This document shows positions 8,083-18,143 of a stretch of DNA of 64,000 nt, one piece after another. Each line of letters begins with the position of its first letter. Position 1 is the first letter of the stretch. A program made the translations under genes and the position numbers. This DNA is from Allokutzneria oryzae (GTDB lineage Bacteria; Actinomycetota; Actinomycetes; Mycobacteriales; Pseudonocardiaceae). A model generated the notes under the pieces. That model was not told the origin of the DNA. It saw only the letters and a list, made by a program, of their open reading frames with translations, and did no database searches. The stretch lies in the NCBI RefSeq assembly GCF_042429765.1, contig NZ_JBHLZU010000018.1, positions 1 through 64,000 on the forward strand. The letters are read 5' to 3'.

Positions 8083-10293
8083 GTGATCACGCTGACCATC
8101 CGGTTGTCCCCGTCCGCATTGGACACCCGCCGGGGCGTCGTCCGGCTGCATCCCGAGGTGCTCGACGCGCTGGGACTGCGGGCGTGGGACGCCGTGCGGC
8201 TGACCGGCACGCGGGAGACCGCCGCGCTGGCCGCCGCGTCGGACGGGTCGCACTCGCCCGGGGTCGTCCTGGTCGACGACATCACCATGTCCAACCTCGG
8301 TCTCACCGAGGACTCCGAGGTCGTCGTCGCCCCGGTCGAGGTCTCCACGGCGCGGTCGGTGACCGTGGCGGGATCGCAGCTCGCCTCGGCCTCGCTCACC
8401 CCGGAGACCCTGCGGCTGGCGTTGATGGGCAAGGTGCTCACCGTCGGGGACGCCGTGTCGCTGCTGCCGCAGGACCTCGCGCCACCGCCCGGCTCCGATG
8501 TGAGCACCGCGCGCCGCAAGCTGTCGCTGGCGATCGGCATGACGTGGACCAACGAGCTGCTCACGGTCACCGGGGTCGAGCCGCCCGGTGTGGTCGCCGT
8601 GCAGCCCGCGACCGTGGTCGGCTGGCGGGACGGGGCGCGGACCGCGGCGCTGCCTCCCGCTGTGATGGCCTCCGCGCCCGCTCCGGTCGCCCAGCAGGCG
8701 GAGGCCGAGCCCGCGCTCGCCCTGGCGGACCTGGCGGGCGCCAAGGACGCGGTGCGCCGGTTGACCGAGTGGTTCGACCTGGCGTTCCGGCGCCCGGAGC
8801 TGCTGGCGAAGCTCGGCGCGGAGTCCCGGCTCGGCGTCCTGGTCTCCGGTCCGTCCGGGGTCGGCAAGGCGACGCTGGTGCGCTCGGTGGCCGCCGCGGT
8901 GGAGGCCGAGGTCGTCGAGCTGGTCGCGCCCAGCGCCGCCGCGCTCGAACCGGCGACGGCGTCGCAGCGGGCGCACGACGCGATCAACGCCGCGGTCTCG
9001 GCCGCTCGCAGCGGTACCGCCTGTGTGCTGCTGGTGTCCGATGTGGAGGCACTGCTGCCCGCGAACAACCCGCCCCCACTGTCCACTGTGGTCCTCGACG
9101 CGCTGCGCGCCGCGATCCAGACCCCGAAGCTCGCCGTCGTGGCCACGACCGCCGCCGCGGAGTCGGTGCACCCCAAGCTGCGCAGCCCCGAGATCATCGA
9201 CCGCGAGCTGAGCCTGCCGTTGCCGGACGGGCCGGTGCGCACCGAGCTGTTGCGGGTCCTGCTGCGTGACGCGCCCCTTGAGGACGGCATCGACTTCAGG
9301 GCCGTCGCCGACCGCACTCCCGGCTTCGTCGCGGCCGACCTGGTGGCGCTGCGACGTGAGGCCGCGGTGCGGGCGGCGTTGCGGCAGCGCGACTCCGACG
9401 AGCCCAGGATCGGCCAGGAGGACCTGCTCGGCGCGCTGGAGACGGTGCGGCCGATCTCGATGTCCACTTCGGACAACCTGTCCACCGGCGGCCTCACCCT
9501 GGACGACGTCGGCGACATGACCGAGGTGAAGCAGGCGCTGACCGAAGCGGTCCTGTGGCCGTTGCAGTACCCGGACTCCTTTGCGCGCCTTGGTGTTCAG
9601 CCTCCACGCGGAGTGCTGCTCTACGGCCCTCCCGGCTGCGGCAAGACCTTCCTGGTGCGCGCGCTGGCCGGGACCGGACAGCTCAACGTGATGTCGGTCA
9701 AGGGCGCGGAGCTGCTCGACAAGTGGGTCGGCGAGTCCGAACGCGCGGTGCGGGAGCTGTTCCGCAGAGCGGCCGAGGCGGCGCCCGCGATGCTGTTCCT
9801 GGACGAGGTGGACGCGCTCGCGCCGCGCCGCGGCCAGTCGTCGGACTCCGGAGTCGCCGACCGCGTGGTCGCCGCGCTGCTGACCGAGCTGGACGGCGTG
9901 GAACCGCTGAACGAGGTCGTGGTGGTCGGCGCGACCAACCGGCCCGAGCTGATCGACCCGGCGCTGCTGCGGCCGGGTCGGCTGGAGCGCCTGGTCTACG
10001 TGCCGCCGCCGGACGCGGCGGCCCGCGCGGAGATCCTCAAGTCGGCCGCCAAGCACACCCCGCTGGGCGACGACGTGGACCTGGTGAGCCTGGCCGAGGA
10101 GCTGGAGGGCTACTCGGCGGCGGACTGCTCCGCGCTGATCCGGGAGGCGGCGCTGACCGCGATGCGCGAGTCGCTGGCGGCGGCGGAGGTCGGCCTGGCC
10201 CACCTGAACCGGGCCCGCGAGTCCGTGCGCCCCTCCCTCGACCCGGCGCAGCTGGCGGCCCTGGAGTCCTACGCCGCCGCGCACCGCCCCTGA
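8083..10293 (+). CDS. Cdc48/p97-like tandem AAA+ ATPase
   Basis: 736 residues from the GTG at 8083. An N-terminal Cdc48-like double-psi-barrel region (about 1-190) is followed by two AAA modules. D1 has a Walker A (GPSGVGKAT, about 256-264), but its Walker B region reads VLLVSDVEALL (about 316-326), replacing the canonical DE pair. D2 is intact, with GPPGCGKTF (about 515-523), LFLDEVDAL (about 571-579) and ATNRPELIDPALLRPGR as sensor 1 and arginine-finger region. Such proteins unfold or extract clients. The partner in actinobacteria is not established. In M. tuberculosis the homologue Rv0435c sits next to pssA, as here. The long antisense frame over this gene is a shadow. Confidence 0.9.
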   Translation: MITLTIRLSPSALDTRRGVVRLHPEVLDALGLRAWDAVRLTGTRETAALAAASDGSHSPGVVLVDDITMSNLGLTEDSEVVVAPVEVSTARSVTVAGSQLASASLTPETLRLALMGKVLTVGDAVSLLPQDLAPPPGSDVSTARRKLSLAIGMTWTNELLTVTGVEPPGVVAVQPATVVGWRDGARTAALPPAVMASAPAPVAQQAEAEPALALADLAGAKDAVRRLTEWFDLAFRRPELLAKLGAESRLGVLVSGPSGVGKATLVRSVAAAVEAEVVELVAPSAAALEPATASQRAHDAINAAVSAARSGTACVLLVSDVEALLPANNPPPLSTVVLDALRAAIQTPKLAVVATTAAAESVHPKLRSPEIIDRELSLPLPDGPVRTELLRVLLRDAPLEDGIDFRAVADRTPGFVAADLVALRREAAVRAALRQRDSDEPRIGQEDLLGALETVRPISMSTSDNLSTGGLTLDDVGDMTEVKQALTEAVLWPLQYPDSFARLGVQPPRGVLLYGPPGCGKTFLVRALAGTGQLNVMSVKGAELLDKWVGESERAVRELFRRAAEAAPAMLFLDEVDALAPRRGQSSDSGVADRVVAALLTELDGVEPLNEVVVVGATNRPELIDPALLRPGRLERLVYVPPPDAAARAEILKSAAKHTPLGDDVDLVSLAEELEGYSAADCSALIREAALTAMRESLAAAEVGLAHLNRARESVRPSLDPAQLAALESYAAAHRP

Positions 10294-10299
10294 CACGGG

Positions 10300-10334
10300 G
10301 AAGCCCGGCCCCGAGGTGTCCGGGGCCGGGCTTC
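10300..10334. terminator. Bidirectional terminator hairpin
   Basis: A perfect 13-bp stem (GAAGCCCGGCCCC with its complement) and a 9-base loop between the convergent ATPase and LytR_C genes. Stem stability and position support termination on both strands. There is no long T-run, as is common in high-GC actinomycetes. Confidence 0.8.
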
Positions 10335-10347
10335 ACGTCGTGGGTGG

Positions 10348-10965
10348 CTACTTGGCGCTGTCGGCGTGCTTGTAGTCCTTCGTCACGATCACTATCACAC
10401 CGGCCTTCGCGTCCTTGATGCCGTCGAAACGGGGTTCGACGCGCATGCCGAACTCGCTGGCCAGCCCGCGCGCCGTGGTCTCCTCGTCGGAGCCGGGCGT
10501 GTAGTAGACCGTCGTCGTGTAGATGACGCCGTGCGGGTAGTTGTCCACCGCGTCCACCGTCCAGCCCGCCTCGCGGATGTCCTGGGCGGCGCGGTCGGCG
10601 AGCTTGGGGATGGTGCTGTTGTTGTAGACCCGGATGCCGGTGCGCGGCTTCGCCGGGACGCCGCCCCCGCCGCCGCTGTTGGAGCTGGTGGTGGGCGGGG
10701 CCTGGGTCGTTGTCGGCGACGGTGTCGTCGCCTGCGACGTGGTGGTCACCGGCGGCGCCTGGGTGGTCGTCACCGCGGGAGGCGGTGTGGTCACCGGCGC
10801 CGGTTCGGCTGTCGTGGTCGTCTGCTGACCGAGCGGGTCGGTTGGCGTGTCCCCGCCGAACAGGGAGAAGACGCCGAACGCCAGCGCGACCGCGGCGACC
10901 CCGAGCGCCACGACCCCGGCCACCCACAGGGGGCGGGGTGCGCTTGGCGGCTCGACCGAACTCAT
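10348..10965 (-). CDS. LytR C-terminal-domain (LytR_C) membrane protein
   Basis: 205 residues: a short cytoplasmic N-terminus, one transmembrane helix (about 13-37), a Thr/Pro/Gln-rich linker (about 45-100), and a LytR_C domain (about 108-200, beginning TGIRVYNNSTI). The domain occurs alone, without the LytR-CpsA-Psr catalytic part. In M. tuberculosis the protein at the same syntenic position, Rv0431 (VirR), has this architecture and affects envelope and vesicle properties. An orthologous role is inferred from order and architecture only. It is downstream of the DUF3263 gene on the same strand and ends at a shared terminator. Confidence 0.82.
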   Translation of the reverse strand: MSSVEPPSAPRPLWVAGVVALGVAAVALAFGVFSLFGGDTPTDPLGQQTTTTAEPAPVTTPPPAVTTTQAPPVTTTSQATTPSPTTTQAPPTTSSNSGGGGGVPAKPRTGIRVYNNSTIPKLADRAAQDIREAGWTVDAVDNYPHGVIYTTTVYYTPGSDEETTARGLASEFGMRVEPRFDGIKDAKAGVIVIVTKDYKHADSAK

Positions 10966-11002
10966 CTCAGCTGCCTCCTAGTGCGGCACTTCTTCGCGGT
11001 GC

Positions 11003-11314
11003 TCAGCGTGGATCCAGGCCGAGGCGGCGGGCGGAGCGGACTCGCTGGCGGCCGGTGCGCAACCGGCGGAGCCTGCGGACCAGCATCGGGTCGGCCGCGA
11101 GCGCCTCAGGCTTCTCGATCAGCGCGTTGAGCTGTTGGTAGTACCGGGTCGCCGACATGTCGAACAGCTCCCGGATGGCCTGCTCCTTCGCGCCGGCGTA
11201 CTTCCACCACTGCCGCTCGAAGGCCAGGATCTCGTGCTCCCTGGCACTGAGGCCGCCGGTTCCCGGCGCGGAAGTGGCCTGGTCGCGGGCCTGGGCCCTC
11301 AACTCGGCGTCCAT
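11003..11314 (-). CDS. DUF3263 protein
   Basis: 103 residues, soluble. The central segment with LSAREHEILAFERQWWKYAG (about 22-41) and then RYYQQLNALIEKPEAL is the DUF3263 signature. The first half resembles a sigma-like helix-turn-helix, but DNA binding is not shown. The C-terminal 25 residues are rich in arginine. It lies 37 bases upstream of the LytR_C gene on the same strand, the same pairing as Rv0430/Rv0431. An 18-base palindrome sits 44-61 bases upstream of its start. Confidence 0.82.
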   Translation of the reverse strand: MDAELRAQARDQATSAPGTGGLSAREHEILAFERQWWKYAGAKEQAIRELFDMSATRYYQQLNALIEKPEALAADPMLVRRLRRLRTGRQRVRSARRLGLDPR

Positions 11315-11357
11315 CCTGCTCCTCGTCCCCAGGGTCGGGATCTCCTCGGCCAGCGGT

Positions 11358-11375
11358 AATCACAGAGATGTGATT
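11358..11375. promoter_or_regulatory. Operator-like palindrome between DUF3263 gene and def
   Basis: AATCACA, four bases, TGTGATT: a perfect 7-bp inverted repeat in an otherwise GC-rich divergent intergenic region. It lies where a repressor or activator of the DUF3263-LytR_C unit, or of def, could bind. The regulator is unknown. Confidence 0.5.
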
Positions 11376-11465
11376 TCCAGGACTTCCATTACATCACGAG
11401 GGACCGACACTGGCTCGGGTACAACCCGGCGCGTCACGGCGAGACACGCCGTTAGGGTTTCGCGC

Positions 11466-12038
11466 ATGGCCATTCACGCGATCCGGATCGCGGGCGACCC
11501 GGTGCTGCACAACCCGACCCGCCCCGTCGAGACCTTCGACGACGAGCTCCGCACCCTCATCGACGACATGTACGAGACGATGGACGCGGCGAACGGGGTC
11601 GGCCTCGCCGCCAACCAGATCGGCGTCGACCTGCGGCTGTTCGTCTACGACTGCCCCGACGACGAGGGTCAGCGGCACCGCGGCGTCGTGGTGAACCCCG
11701 TGCTGGAGACCTCCGAGCGCCCGGAGACCATGCCGGACCCGGACGACGACTGGGAGGGCTGCCTGTCCGCCCCCGGCGAGTCCTACCCGACCGGCCGCGC
11801 GCGGTGGGCCAAGGTCACCGGCTTCGACGGCGACGGCAAGCCGGTGGAGGTCGAGGCGACCGGCTTCCTGGCGCGCTGCCTGCAGCACGAGACCGACCAC
11901 CTGGACGGCTTCCTGTACCTGCACCGGCTGGTCGGCAGGCACGCCAAGGAGTCCAAGCGGATGCTCAAGCGCAACGGCTGGGGCGTTCCCGGGCTGTCCT
12001 GGATGCCGGGCGAGGTCGAGGACCCGTTCGGTCACTGA
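11466..12038 (+). CDS. def: Peptide deformylase
   Basis: Removes the formyl group from the initiator methionine of new proteins. 190 residues with all three motifs: GVGLAANQIG (44-53), EGCLS (97-101, metal-ligand cysteine C99) and HETDH (141-145, two metal histidines plus the catalytic glutamate). The ATG at 11466 is preferred, as the upstream extension of the frame is antisense to the DUF3263 gene. An inverted repeat follows its stop. In M. tuberculosis def also flanks the DUF3263 gene. Confidence 0.97.
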   Translation: MAIHAIRIAGDPVLHNPTRPVETFDDELRTLIDDMYETMDAANGVGLAANQIGVDLRLFVYDCPDDEGQRHRGVVVNPVLETSERPETMPDPDDDWEGCLSAPGESYPTGRARWAKVTGFDGDGKPVEVEATGFLARCLQHETDHLDGFLYLHRLVGRHAKESKRMLKRNGWGVPGLSWMPGEVEDPFGH

Positions 12039-12044
12039 GCGCGC

Positions 12045-12085
12045 CCGCTGGTCGTTTCGGCGGAATTCCACGAGGCGACCAGCGG
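12045..12085. terminator. Probable terminator after def
   Basis: 10-bp perfect arms (CCGCTGGTCG, 12045-12054; complement 12076-12085) separated by 21 bases, starting seven bases after the def stop and upstream of the thiC riboswitch. Confidence 0.5.
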
Positions 12086-12157
12086 AAACCCGGCCCGGGT
12101 CTGGCAGGGCGGCGCGGCTGTGGTTAGCCTCGGGCACCGAGGAGCACAACTTCACAC

Positions 12158-12263
12158 CGAACGCGGGAGCTCGCGGCGAAGCGGGCTGAGAGGGCGGCTG
12201 GGACAACTCCCGGCGCCGCCGACCGCCTGAACCTGTACCGGGTAATGCCGGCGTAGGGAGGAT
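12158..12263 (+). promoter_or_regulatory. TPP riboswitch (THI element) of thiCD
   Basis: The leader contains the conserved THI-box blocks in order: CGGGAGCTC, GGGCTGAGAGGG, GAACCTG, and GGTAATGCCGGCGTAGGGA. The last block runs into the thiC Shine-Dalgarno (AGGGAGGA), six bases before the ATG. Binding of thiamine pyrophosphate would therefore be expected to hide the ribosome site. Confidence 0.95.
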
Positions 12264-12268
12264 TCGCC

Positions 12269-13917
<1,649 letters not shown>

Positions 13918-13921
<4 letters not shown>

Positions 13922-14790
13922 ACCAACCCGGCCTCCCGGGTCGCGCCCTGTGTTCGGGCGCGACCTGGGAGACACCGCCGCGCGCGTTGTCCATCGCGGG
14001 ATCGGACTCGGCGGGCGGCGCGGGCATGCACGCCGACCTGCGCGCGTTCCTGACCTGCGGGGTGCACGGGATGACCGCGGTCACGGCGGTCACCGTGCAG
14101 GACTCCTTGGGGGTCAAGAGCTTCGTCGAGATCCCGGCGGAGACGGTCGCCGCGCAGATCGAAGCGGTCACCAGCGACATCGGGGTGGACGCGGCGAAGA
14201 CCGGGATGCTGGCATCGGCGTCGATCATCCGGGCGGTCGCCAAGGCGTGCCACCAGGCCGGGATCGGCCGTGACGCCGCGGCGCCCTTCGTCGTCGACCC
14301 GGTCGCGGCGTCGATGCACGGCGACCCGCTGCTGCACGCCGACGCGCTGGACGCGTTGCGGGACGAGCTCTTCCCGATGGCGACGCTCGTGACACCGAAC
14401 CTGGACGAGGTGCGGCTGCTCACCGGTGTCGACGTGCGCACCCGCGACCAGCTCGCCGACGCGGCGCGCGCCGTGCACGCATTGGGTCCACAGTGGACTC
14501 TGATCAAGAGCGGCCACCTCACCGAGGACCCCGAGTGCGTCGACCTGCTCTTCGACGGCACCGAGTTCTACGAGCTGCCCGGCGCGCGGTTCGACACCCC
14601 GCACACCCACGGCGGCGGCGACACCATGGCCTCGGCGATCACCTCGGCGCTGGCACGGGGCGCGTCCGTGCTGGATGCGGTCCGTTTCGGGAAGCGGTTC
14701 GTGCAGCGCGCGGTGGCGCACTCCTACCCGCTCGGCGCGGGAGTCGGCCCGGTGTCGACGTTCTGGCGGGTGTCGACAAAACCCATATAG
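13918..14790 (+). CDS. thiD: Hydroxymethylpyrimidine/phosphomethylpyrimidine kinase ThiD
   Basis: Phosphorylates HMP and HMP-P to HMP-PP, the step after ThiC. About 290 residues from the GTG that overlaps the thiC stop. Ribokinase-fold features: AGSDSAGGAGMHADLR (about 24-39, substrate and glycine motif), GVHGMTAVTAVTVQ (about 44-57), and the anion hole/catalytic block THGGGDTMASAI near 225-236. The family consensus is HGTGCT at that last block. Here it reads HGGGDT, with the catalytic position taken by an aspartate. The first 20 residues are not conserved, so the true start may be slightly downstream. Confidence 0.93.
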
Positions 14791-14860
14791 CGGCACAACC
14801 GACTGCCCGGAAGTGAAATTCGGTCGCGGCGGGACAAGCTCGTCCGTAGCTTCGGCCACC

Positions 14861-15835
14861 ATGGACCTGCTGTGGCGGCCGATGACGGCGAGCGACATCC
14901 CCGGGTGGGCGGCGTTGCTGGCCGCGTCCGAGCGCGTCGACGAGCTGGGCGAGAACTACAGCGAGGACGACCTCCGCGAGGAGTGGGCGAACCCCGAGCT
15001 GAACTCCGAGCGCGACACGATCGCCGTGCTCGACGCGGACACGCTGGTGGCGTATTCGTTGCTGCACAAGCGAGTCACGCCGGATGGCAAGTACCGCGTG
15101 CCTTCAGAGAGCACCGTGCACCCGGACTGGCGCGGCCGGGGGATCGGCACCGAGCTGCTCGCCTGGACAGAGAGGCGCGCGGCCGAGATCCATCAGGCGG
15201 AGCGCCCCGACCTGCCCGGCGAGGTGAGCATCGCCTGCAGTGAGCACAACTCGGCTCTCCGTGCGCTCGTCGACGCCGCGGGCTTCGTGCCCCAGCGGTG
15301 GTTCTTCGAGATGGAGCGGGCCATCGCGGGCGGGAGCGACCTCCCGCGGCAACAACCGCGCGAGGGCCTGCGGCTGGTCCCGTACGACGCGCGCTACGAC
15401 GACGCGGTCCGGCTCGCCCACAACGAGGCCTTCCTCGACCACTGGGGCAGCTCCGAGGTCGAGCCGTCGAGCTGGCGGCAGTGGTACACGGGCAACAGCT
15501 GGTTCCGCCCGGCCTTGTCCTACCTCGTGCTCGACGGCGAGGAGGTCGTCGGCTACTTGCTGTCCAAGGAGTTCGAGGCGGACACGGCGGTGACCGGCGT
15601 GCGCGAGATCCGGTACGACACCATCGGTGTCCGTCGCGCGTGGCGCGGGAACAGCCTGGCGACAGTGATGATCACGCGAGCGTTGGCGGACAGCCGCGAG
15701 GCGGGCTTCGCCAGGGCGGCGCTCTCCGTGGACGCGAACAACCCGACCGGCGCGCTCGGCATCTACCAGCGGTGCGGGTTCGAGCTCGCACGTCGGCGGT
15801 CGGTCCACGCACGGGTACTGTCAGTCACCAACTGA
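14861..15835 (+). CDS. Tandem-GNAT acetyltransferase
   Basis: 324 residues made of two GNAT domains. The N-terminal acetyl-CoA loop is HPDWRGRGIGTELL (about 88-101) and the C-terminal one is VRRAWRGNSLATVMI (about 255-269). The layout resembles mycothiol synthase MshD, but sequence identity to MshD is not evident by eye, so only an acetyltransferase of unknown substrate is claimed. The M. tuberculosis neighbourhood also has a GNAT gene (Rv0428c) near def and thiC. The start is the ATG at 14861. The upstream part of the frame is antisense or overlaps thiD and is rejected. Confidence 0.85.
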   Translation: MDLLWRPMTASDIPGWAALLAASERVDELGENYSEDDLREEWANPELNSERDTIAVLDADTLVAYSLLHKRVTPDGKYRVPSESTVHPDWRGRGIGTELLAWTERRAAEIHQAERPDLPGEVSIACSEHNSALRALVDAAGFVPQRWFFEMERAIAGGSDLPRQQPREGLRLVPYDARYDDAVRLAHNEAFLDHWGSSEVEPSSWRQWYTGNSWFRPALSYLVLDGEEVVGYLLSKEFEADTAVTGVREIRYDTIGVRRAWRGNSLATVMITRALADSREAGFARAALSVDANNPTGALGIYQRCGFELARRRSVHARVLSVTN

Positions 15836-15907
15836 GCACTTTGTGCTGATGAAGCATTAGGCTCCGCTCCAGCCCTGTTGATCGTTTCACCACCTGGAGC
15901 CCGGCTC

Positions 15908-16696
15908 ATGACGCGTGCTCGCCTTCGGCGGTTAGTCGACGCACCTCGTTTCCAGCACCTCGTCATCGTTGTGATCATCATCAACGCGATCACGTTGGGA
16001 CTGGAGACATCCGACGCGCTGGTAGCCGGCTACGGCACCCTGTTGCACGGGTTGGACCGGCTGGCGTTGACGATCTTCGTCATCGAGCTGGTGCTGCGGC
16101 TCTACGCCCACGGCGGGAGCTTCTTCAAAGACCCGTGGAACTGCTTCGACACGGTGATCATCGCCGTCGCGCTGCTGCCGACCTCCGGCTCGTTCGCGGT
16201 GCTGCGCGCGCTGCGCATCCTGCGCGCGCTGCGGCTGGTCTCGATGATCAAGAGCATGCGGCGGGTGGTCTCGGCGCTGCTGACCGCGATCCCCGGCATG
16301 GCGTCGATCGCCGCGCTGCTGTCGCTGGTGATCTACGTCGGCGGCGTCATGGCCACCAAGCTCTACGGCGAGATCTCGCCGGAGTACTTCGGCGACCTCG
16401 GCCGGTCCCTGTTCACCCTGTTCCAGGTGATGACCGGCGAGGCGTGGTCGGACGTGGCCCGGCCGATCATGGAGCAGCAGCCCTGGGCGTGGGTGTTCTT
16501 CGTCGGCTTCATCCTGATCACCTCCTTCACCGTGCTGAACCTGTTCATCGCGGTCGGTGTGAGCGCGATGGAGCACCAGGTCGCCGCCGAGCGCGAGCAG
16601 CAGGAGGAGACGCTGATCTCCAACGACATGCTGCTCGCCGAGGTTCAGGCGCTGCGGGCTGAACTGCGGGAGATGCGGGAGGAGCGCGCTAGCTGA
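15908..16696 (+). CDS. Voltage-gated cation channel, single-domain (NaChBac-like)
   Basis: 262 residues: S1-S4 voltage sensor (about 18-125), S5, pore loop, S6 (about 195-220), and a C-terminal coiled coil (about 225-260) rich in Glu, as in tetrameric bacterial sodium channels. S4 carries arginines every third residue in RALRILRALRLVSMIKSMRR (about 99-118). The selectivity filter is TGEAWSD at 176-182 where NaChBac has TLESWAS. The ATG at 15908 has a GGAG ten bases upstream. Its 3' end overlaps the convergent HxlR gene by eight bases. Ion selectivity is not known. Confidence 0.9.
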   Translation: MTRARLRRLVDAPRFQHLVIVVIIINAITLGLETSDALVAGYGTLLHGLDRLALTIFVIELVLRLYAHGGSFFKDPWNCFDTVIIAVALLPTSGSFAVLRALRILRALRLVSMIKSMRRVVSALLTAIPGMASIAALLSLVIYVGGVMATKLYGEISPEYFGDLGRSLFTLFQVMTGEAWSDVARPIMEQQPWAWVFFVGFILITSFTVLNLFIAVGVSAMEHQVAAEREQQEETLISNDMLLAEVQALRAELREMREERAS

Positions 16697-17096
16697 CCGG
16701 CTCCGGCGACTGGGCCGCGCGCGCGTCGAATGCGGCGCGCGCCGAGTAGATCTCGGCGGTGTGCTGCTCGGCCCAGCCCCGGATCGCGGCGAGGTGCATC
16801 GTGACGGTGCGGCCGAGCGGAGTCAGCGCGTACTCCACGCTCGGCGGCGTCGTCGGGAACACGGTGCGGGTGATCATGCCGTCGCGCTCCAGGGTGCGCA
16901 GGTTCTGCGTCAGCACCTTCTGGCTGATCCCCTCCACCCGGCGGCGCAGCTCTCCGAAGCGCTTCGGCCCCTCCTCCAGCGCTCCGACGAGCAGCGCGGT
17001 CCACTTGTTGGCGATCAGTTCGAGCAGGTCCCGGGACGGACACCCGCGCAGGTAGACGCTGTGCAGCACTCCTCGCTGTTCACAGGTAGTTTCCAT
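16689..17096 (-). CDS. HxlR-family transcriptional regulator
   Basis: 135 residues with the HxlR winged helix: GCPSRDLLELIANKWTALLV (about 18-37), GPKRFGELRRRVEGISQKVLTQ (about 43-64) and the wing near RTVFPTTPPSVEY. The N-terminal cysteines C5 and C18 are possible redox or electrophile sensors, as in relatives such as YodB, but this is inference. It is divergent from a quinone-type oxidoreductase gene, so that gene is the likely target. Confidence 0.92.
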   Translation of the reverse strand: METTCEQRGVLHSVYLRGCPSRDLLELIANKWTALLVGALEEGPKRFGELRRRVEGISQKVLTQNLRTLERDGMITRTVFPTTPPSVEYALTPLGRTVTMHLAAIRGWAEQHTAEIYSARAAFDARAAQSPEPVS

Positions 17097-17098
17097 CA

Positions 17099-17123
17099 GG
17101 TACCTACACCACCTTCAAGTGCC
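17099..17123. promoter_or_regulatory. Candidate HxlR operator
   Basis: GGTAC and GTGCC half-sites form an imperfect inverted repeat with 15 bases between them, starting three bases upstream of the HxlR start codon in the divergent promoter region. One half-site position mismatches. Confidence 0.3.
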
Positions 17124-17204
17124 TTCTAGCGGTTGGGAACCAACTCTCCCAGAATTTCCCGTGTTCCAGGAAGACGTTCGGCGAGACACGAGGAGAGCGG
17201 TTCC

Positions 17205-18143
17205 ATGGCAGCACGGATGCGGGCGGTGTCGCAGCGGGGGTTCGGCGGGCCCGAGGTCCTGGAGGTCATCGAGACCGACCGGCCCGAGCCCGCCCCGACC
17301 GAGGTCCTGGTGCGGGTGCGCGCGGCGGGGATCAACCCGGTCGACTGGAAGACCCGCTCCGGCGCGGGCATGGCGTGGTTCCTCGGCGACCCGCCGCTGG
17401 TCCTGGGCTGGGACGTCTCCGGTGTGGTCGAGGAGGTCGGCTTCGGCACCTCGCACCTCGAGGTCGGCGACGAAGTCCTTGGCATGCCGTGGTTTCCGCG
17501 CAGGGCGGGTGCCTACGCGGAGTACGTGACCGCGCCGTCACGGCACTTCGTCCGCAAGCCCGCCGGGCTGAGCCACGAGGAGGCGGCGGCGCTGCCACTG
17601 GCCGGGCTCACCGCATACCAGATCCTCTTCGACGTGGCGGATCTCCAGCCGGGGCATCGGGTTCTGGTGCAGGCGGCGGCCGGCGGCGTCGGTCACCTCG
17701 CCGTGCAGCTCGCCAAGGCGCACGGCGCGTACGTGATCGGCACCGCGAGCGCGGCCAAGCACGACTTCCTGCGCTCCATCGGCGTCGACGAGGCGATCGA
17801 CTACCACGAGGTCGACGTGAACCAGACGGTCAGCGACGTCGACCTGGTCCTGCACCTCGCTGGTGAACCCGCGGTCGGCACTCTGCGCGAGGGGGGCCTG
17901 ATCGTCTCGGTCGCGGGCGGGGTCTCCCTCGAGCTCGCCGAGGCCGCCGCCACGCGCAAGGTCCGCGCCTCCGGCGTACTGGTGGAGCCGGACCACGCGC
18001 AGCTCCAGGCGATGGTCGAGCTGATCGAGGCGGGCAAGCTGCGCGTCGTCGTCGAGCAGACCTTCCCGCTCGCCGAGGCCGCCAAGGCGCACGAGCTCGG
18101 CGAAGCGGGCCGGGTCACCGGAAAGCTGGTGCTGACGGTCTAG
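17205..18143 (+). CDS. NAD(P)-dependent quinone-oxidoreductase-like MDR enzyme
   Basis: 312 residues of the zinc-independent medium-chain dehydrogenase class. The N-terminal GroES-like fold has AAGINPVDWK (about 40-49) and GWDVSGVV (about 66-73). The Rossmann fold has QAAAGGVGHLAVQLAK (about 153-168), the QOR-type nucleotide motif. No structural zinc cysteines are present. The start ATG follows AGGAGAG. The gene is divergent from the HxlR regulator, an arrangement usual for electrophile or quinone detoxification. The substrate is unknown. Its last three bases overlap thiG, which is convergent. Confidence 0.9.
   Translation: MAARMRAVSQRGFGGPEVLEVIETDRPEPAPTEVLVRVRAAGINPVDWKTRSGAGMAWFLGDPPLVLGWDVSGVVEEVGFGTSHLEVGDEVLGMPWFPRRAGAYAEYVTAPSRHFVRKPAGLSHEEAAALPLAGLTAYQILFDVADLQPGHRVLVQAAAGGVGHLAVQLAKAHGAYVIGTASAAKHDFLRSIGVDEAIDYHEVDVNQTVSDVDLVLHLAGEPAVGTLREGGLIVSVAGGVSLELAEAAATRKVRASGVLVEPDHAQLQAMVELIEAGKLRVVVEQTFPLAEAAKAHELGEAGRVTGKLVLTV

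Noticed and set aside
8008..10296. 762-codon open frame antisense to the Cdc48-like ATPase gene
   Set aside because: It lies opposite a gene with clear AAA motifs. The translation is Gly/Arg/Gln/His-rich low complexity with no family pattern, as expected for a GC shadow.
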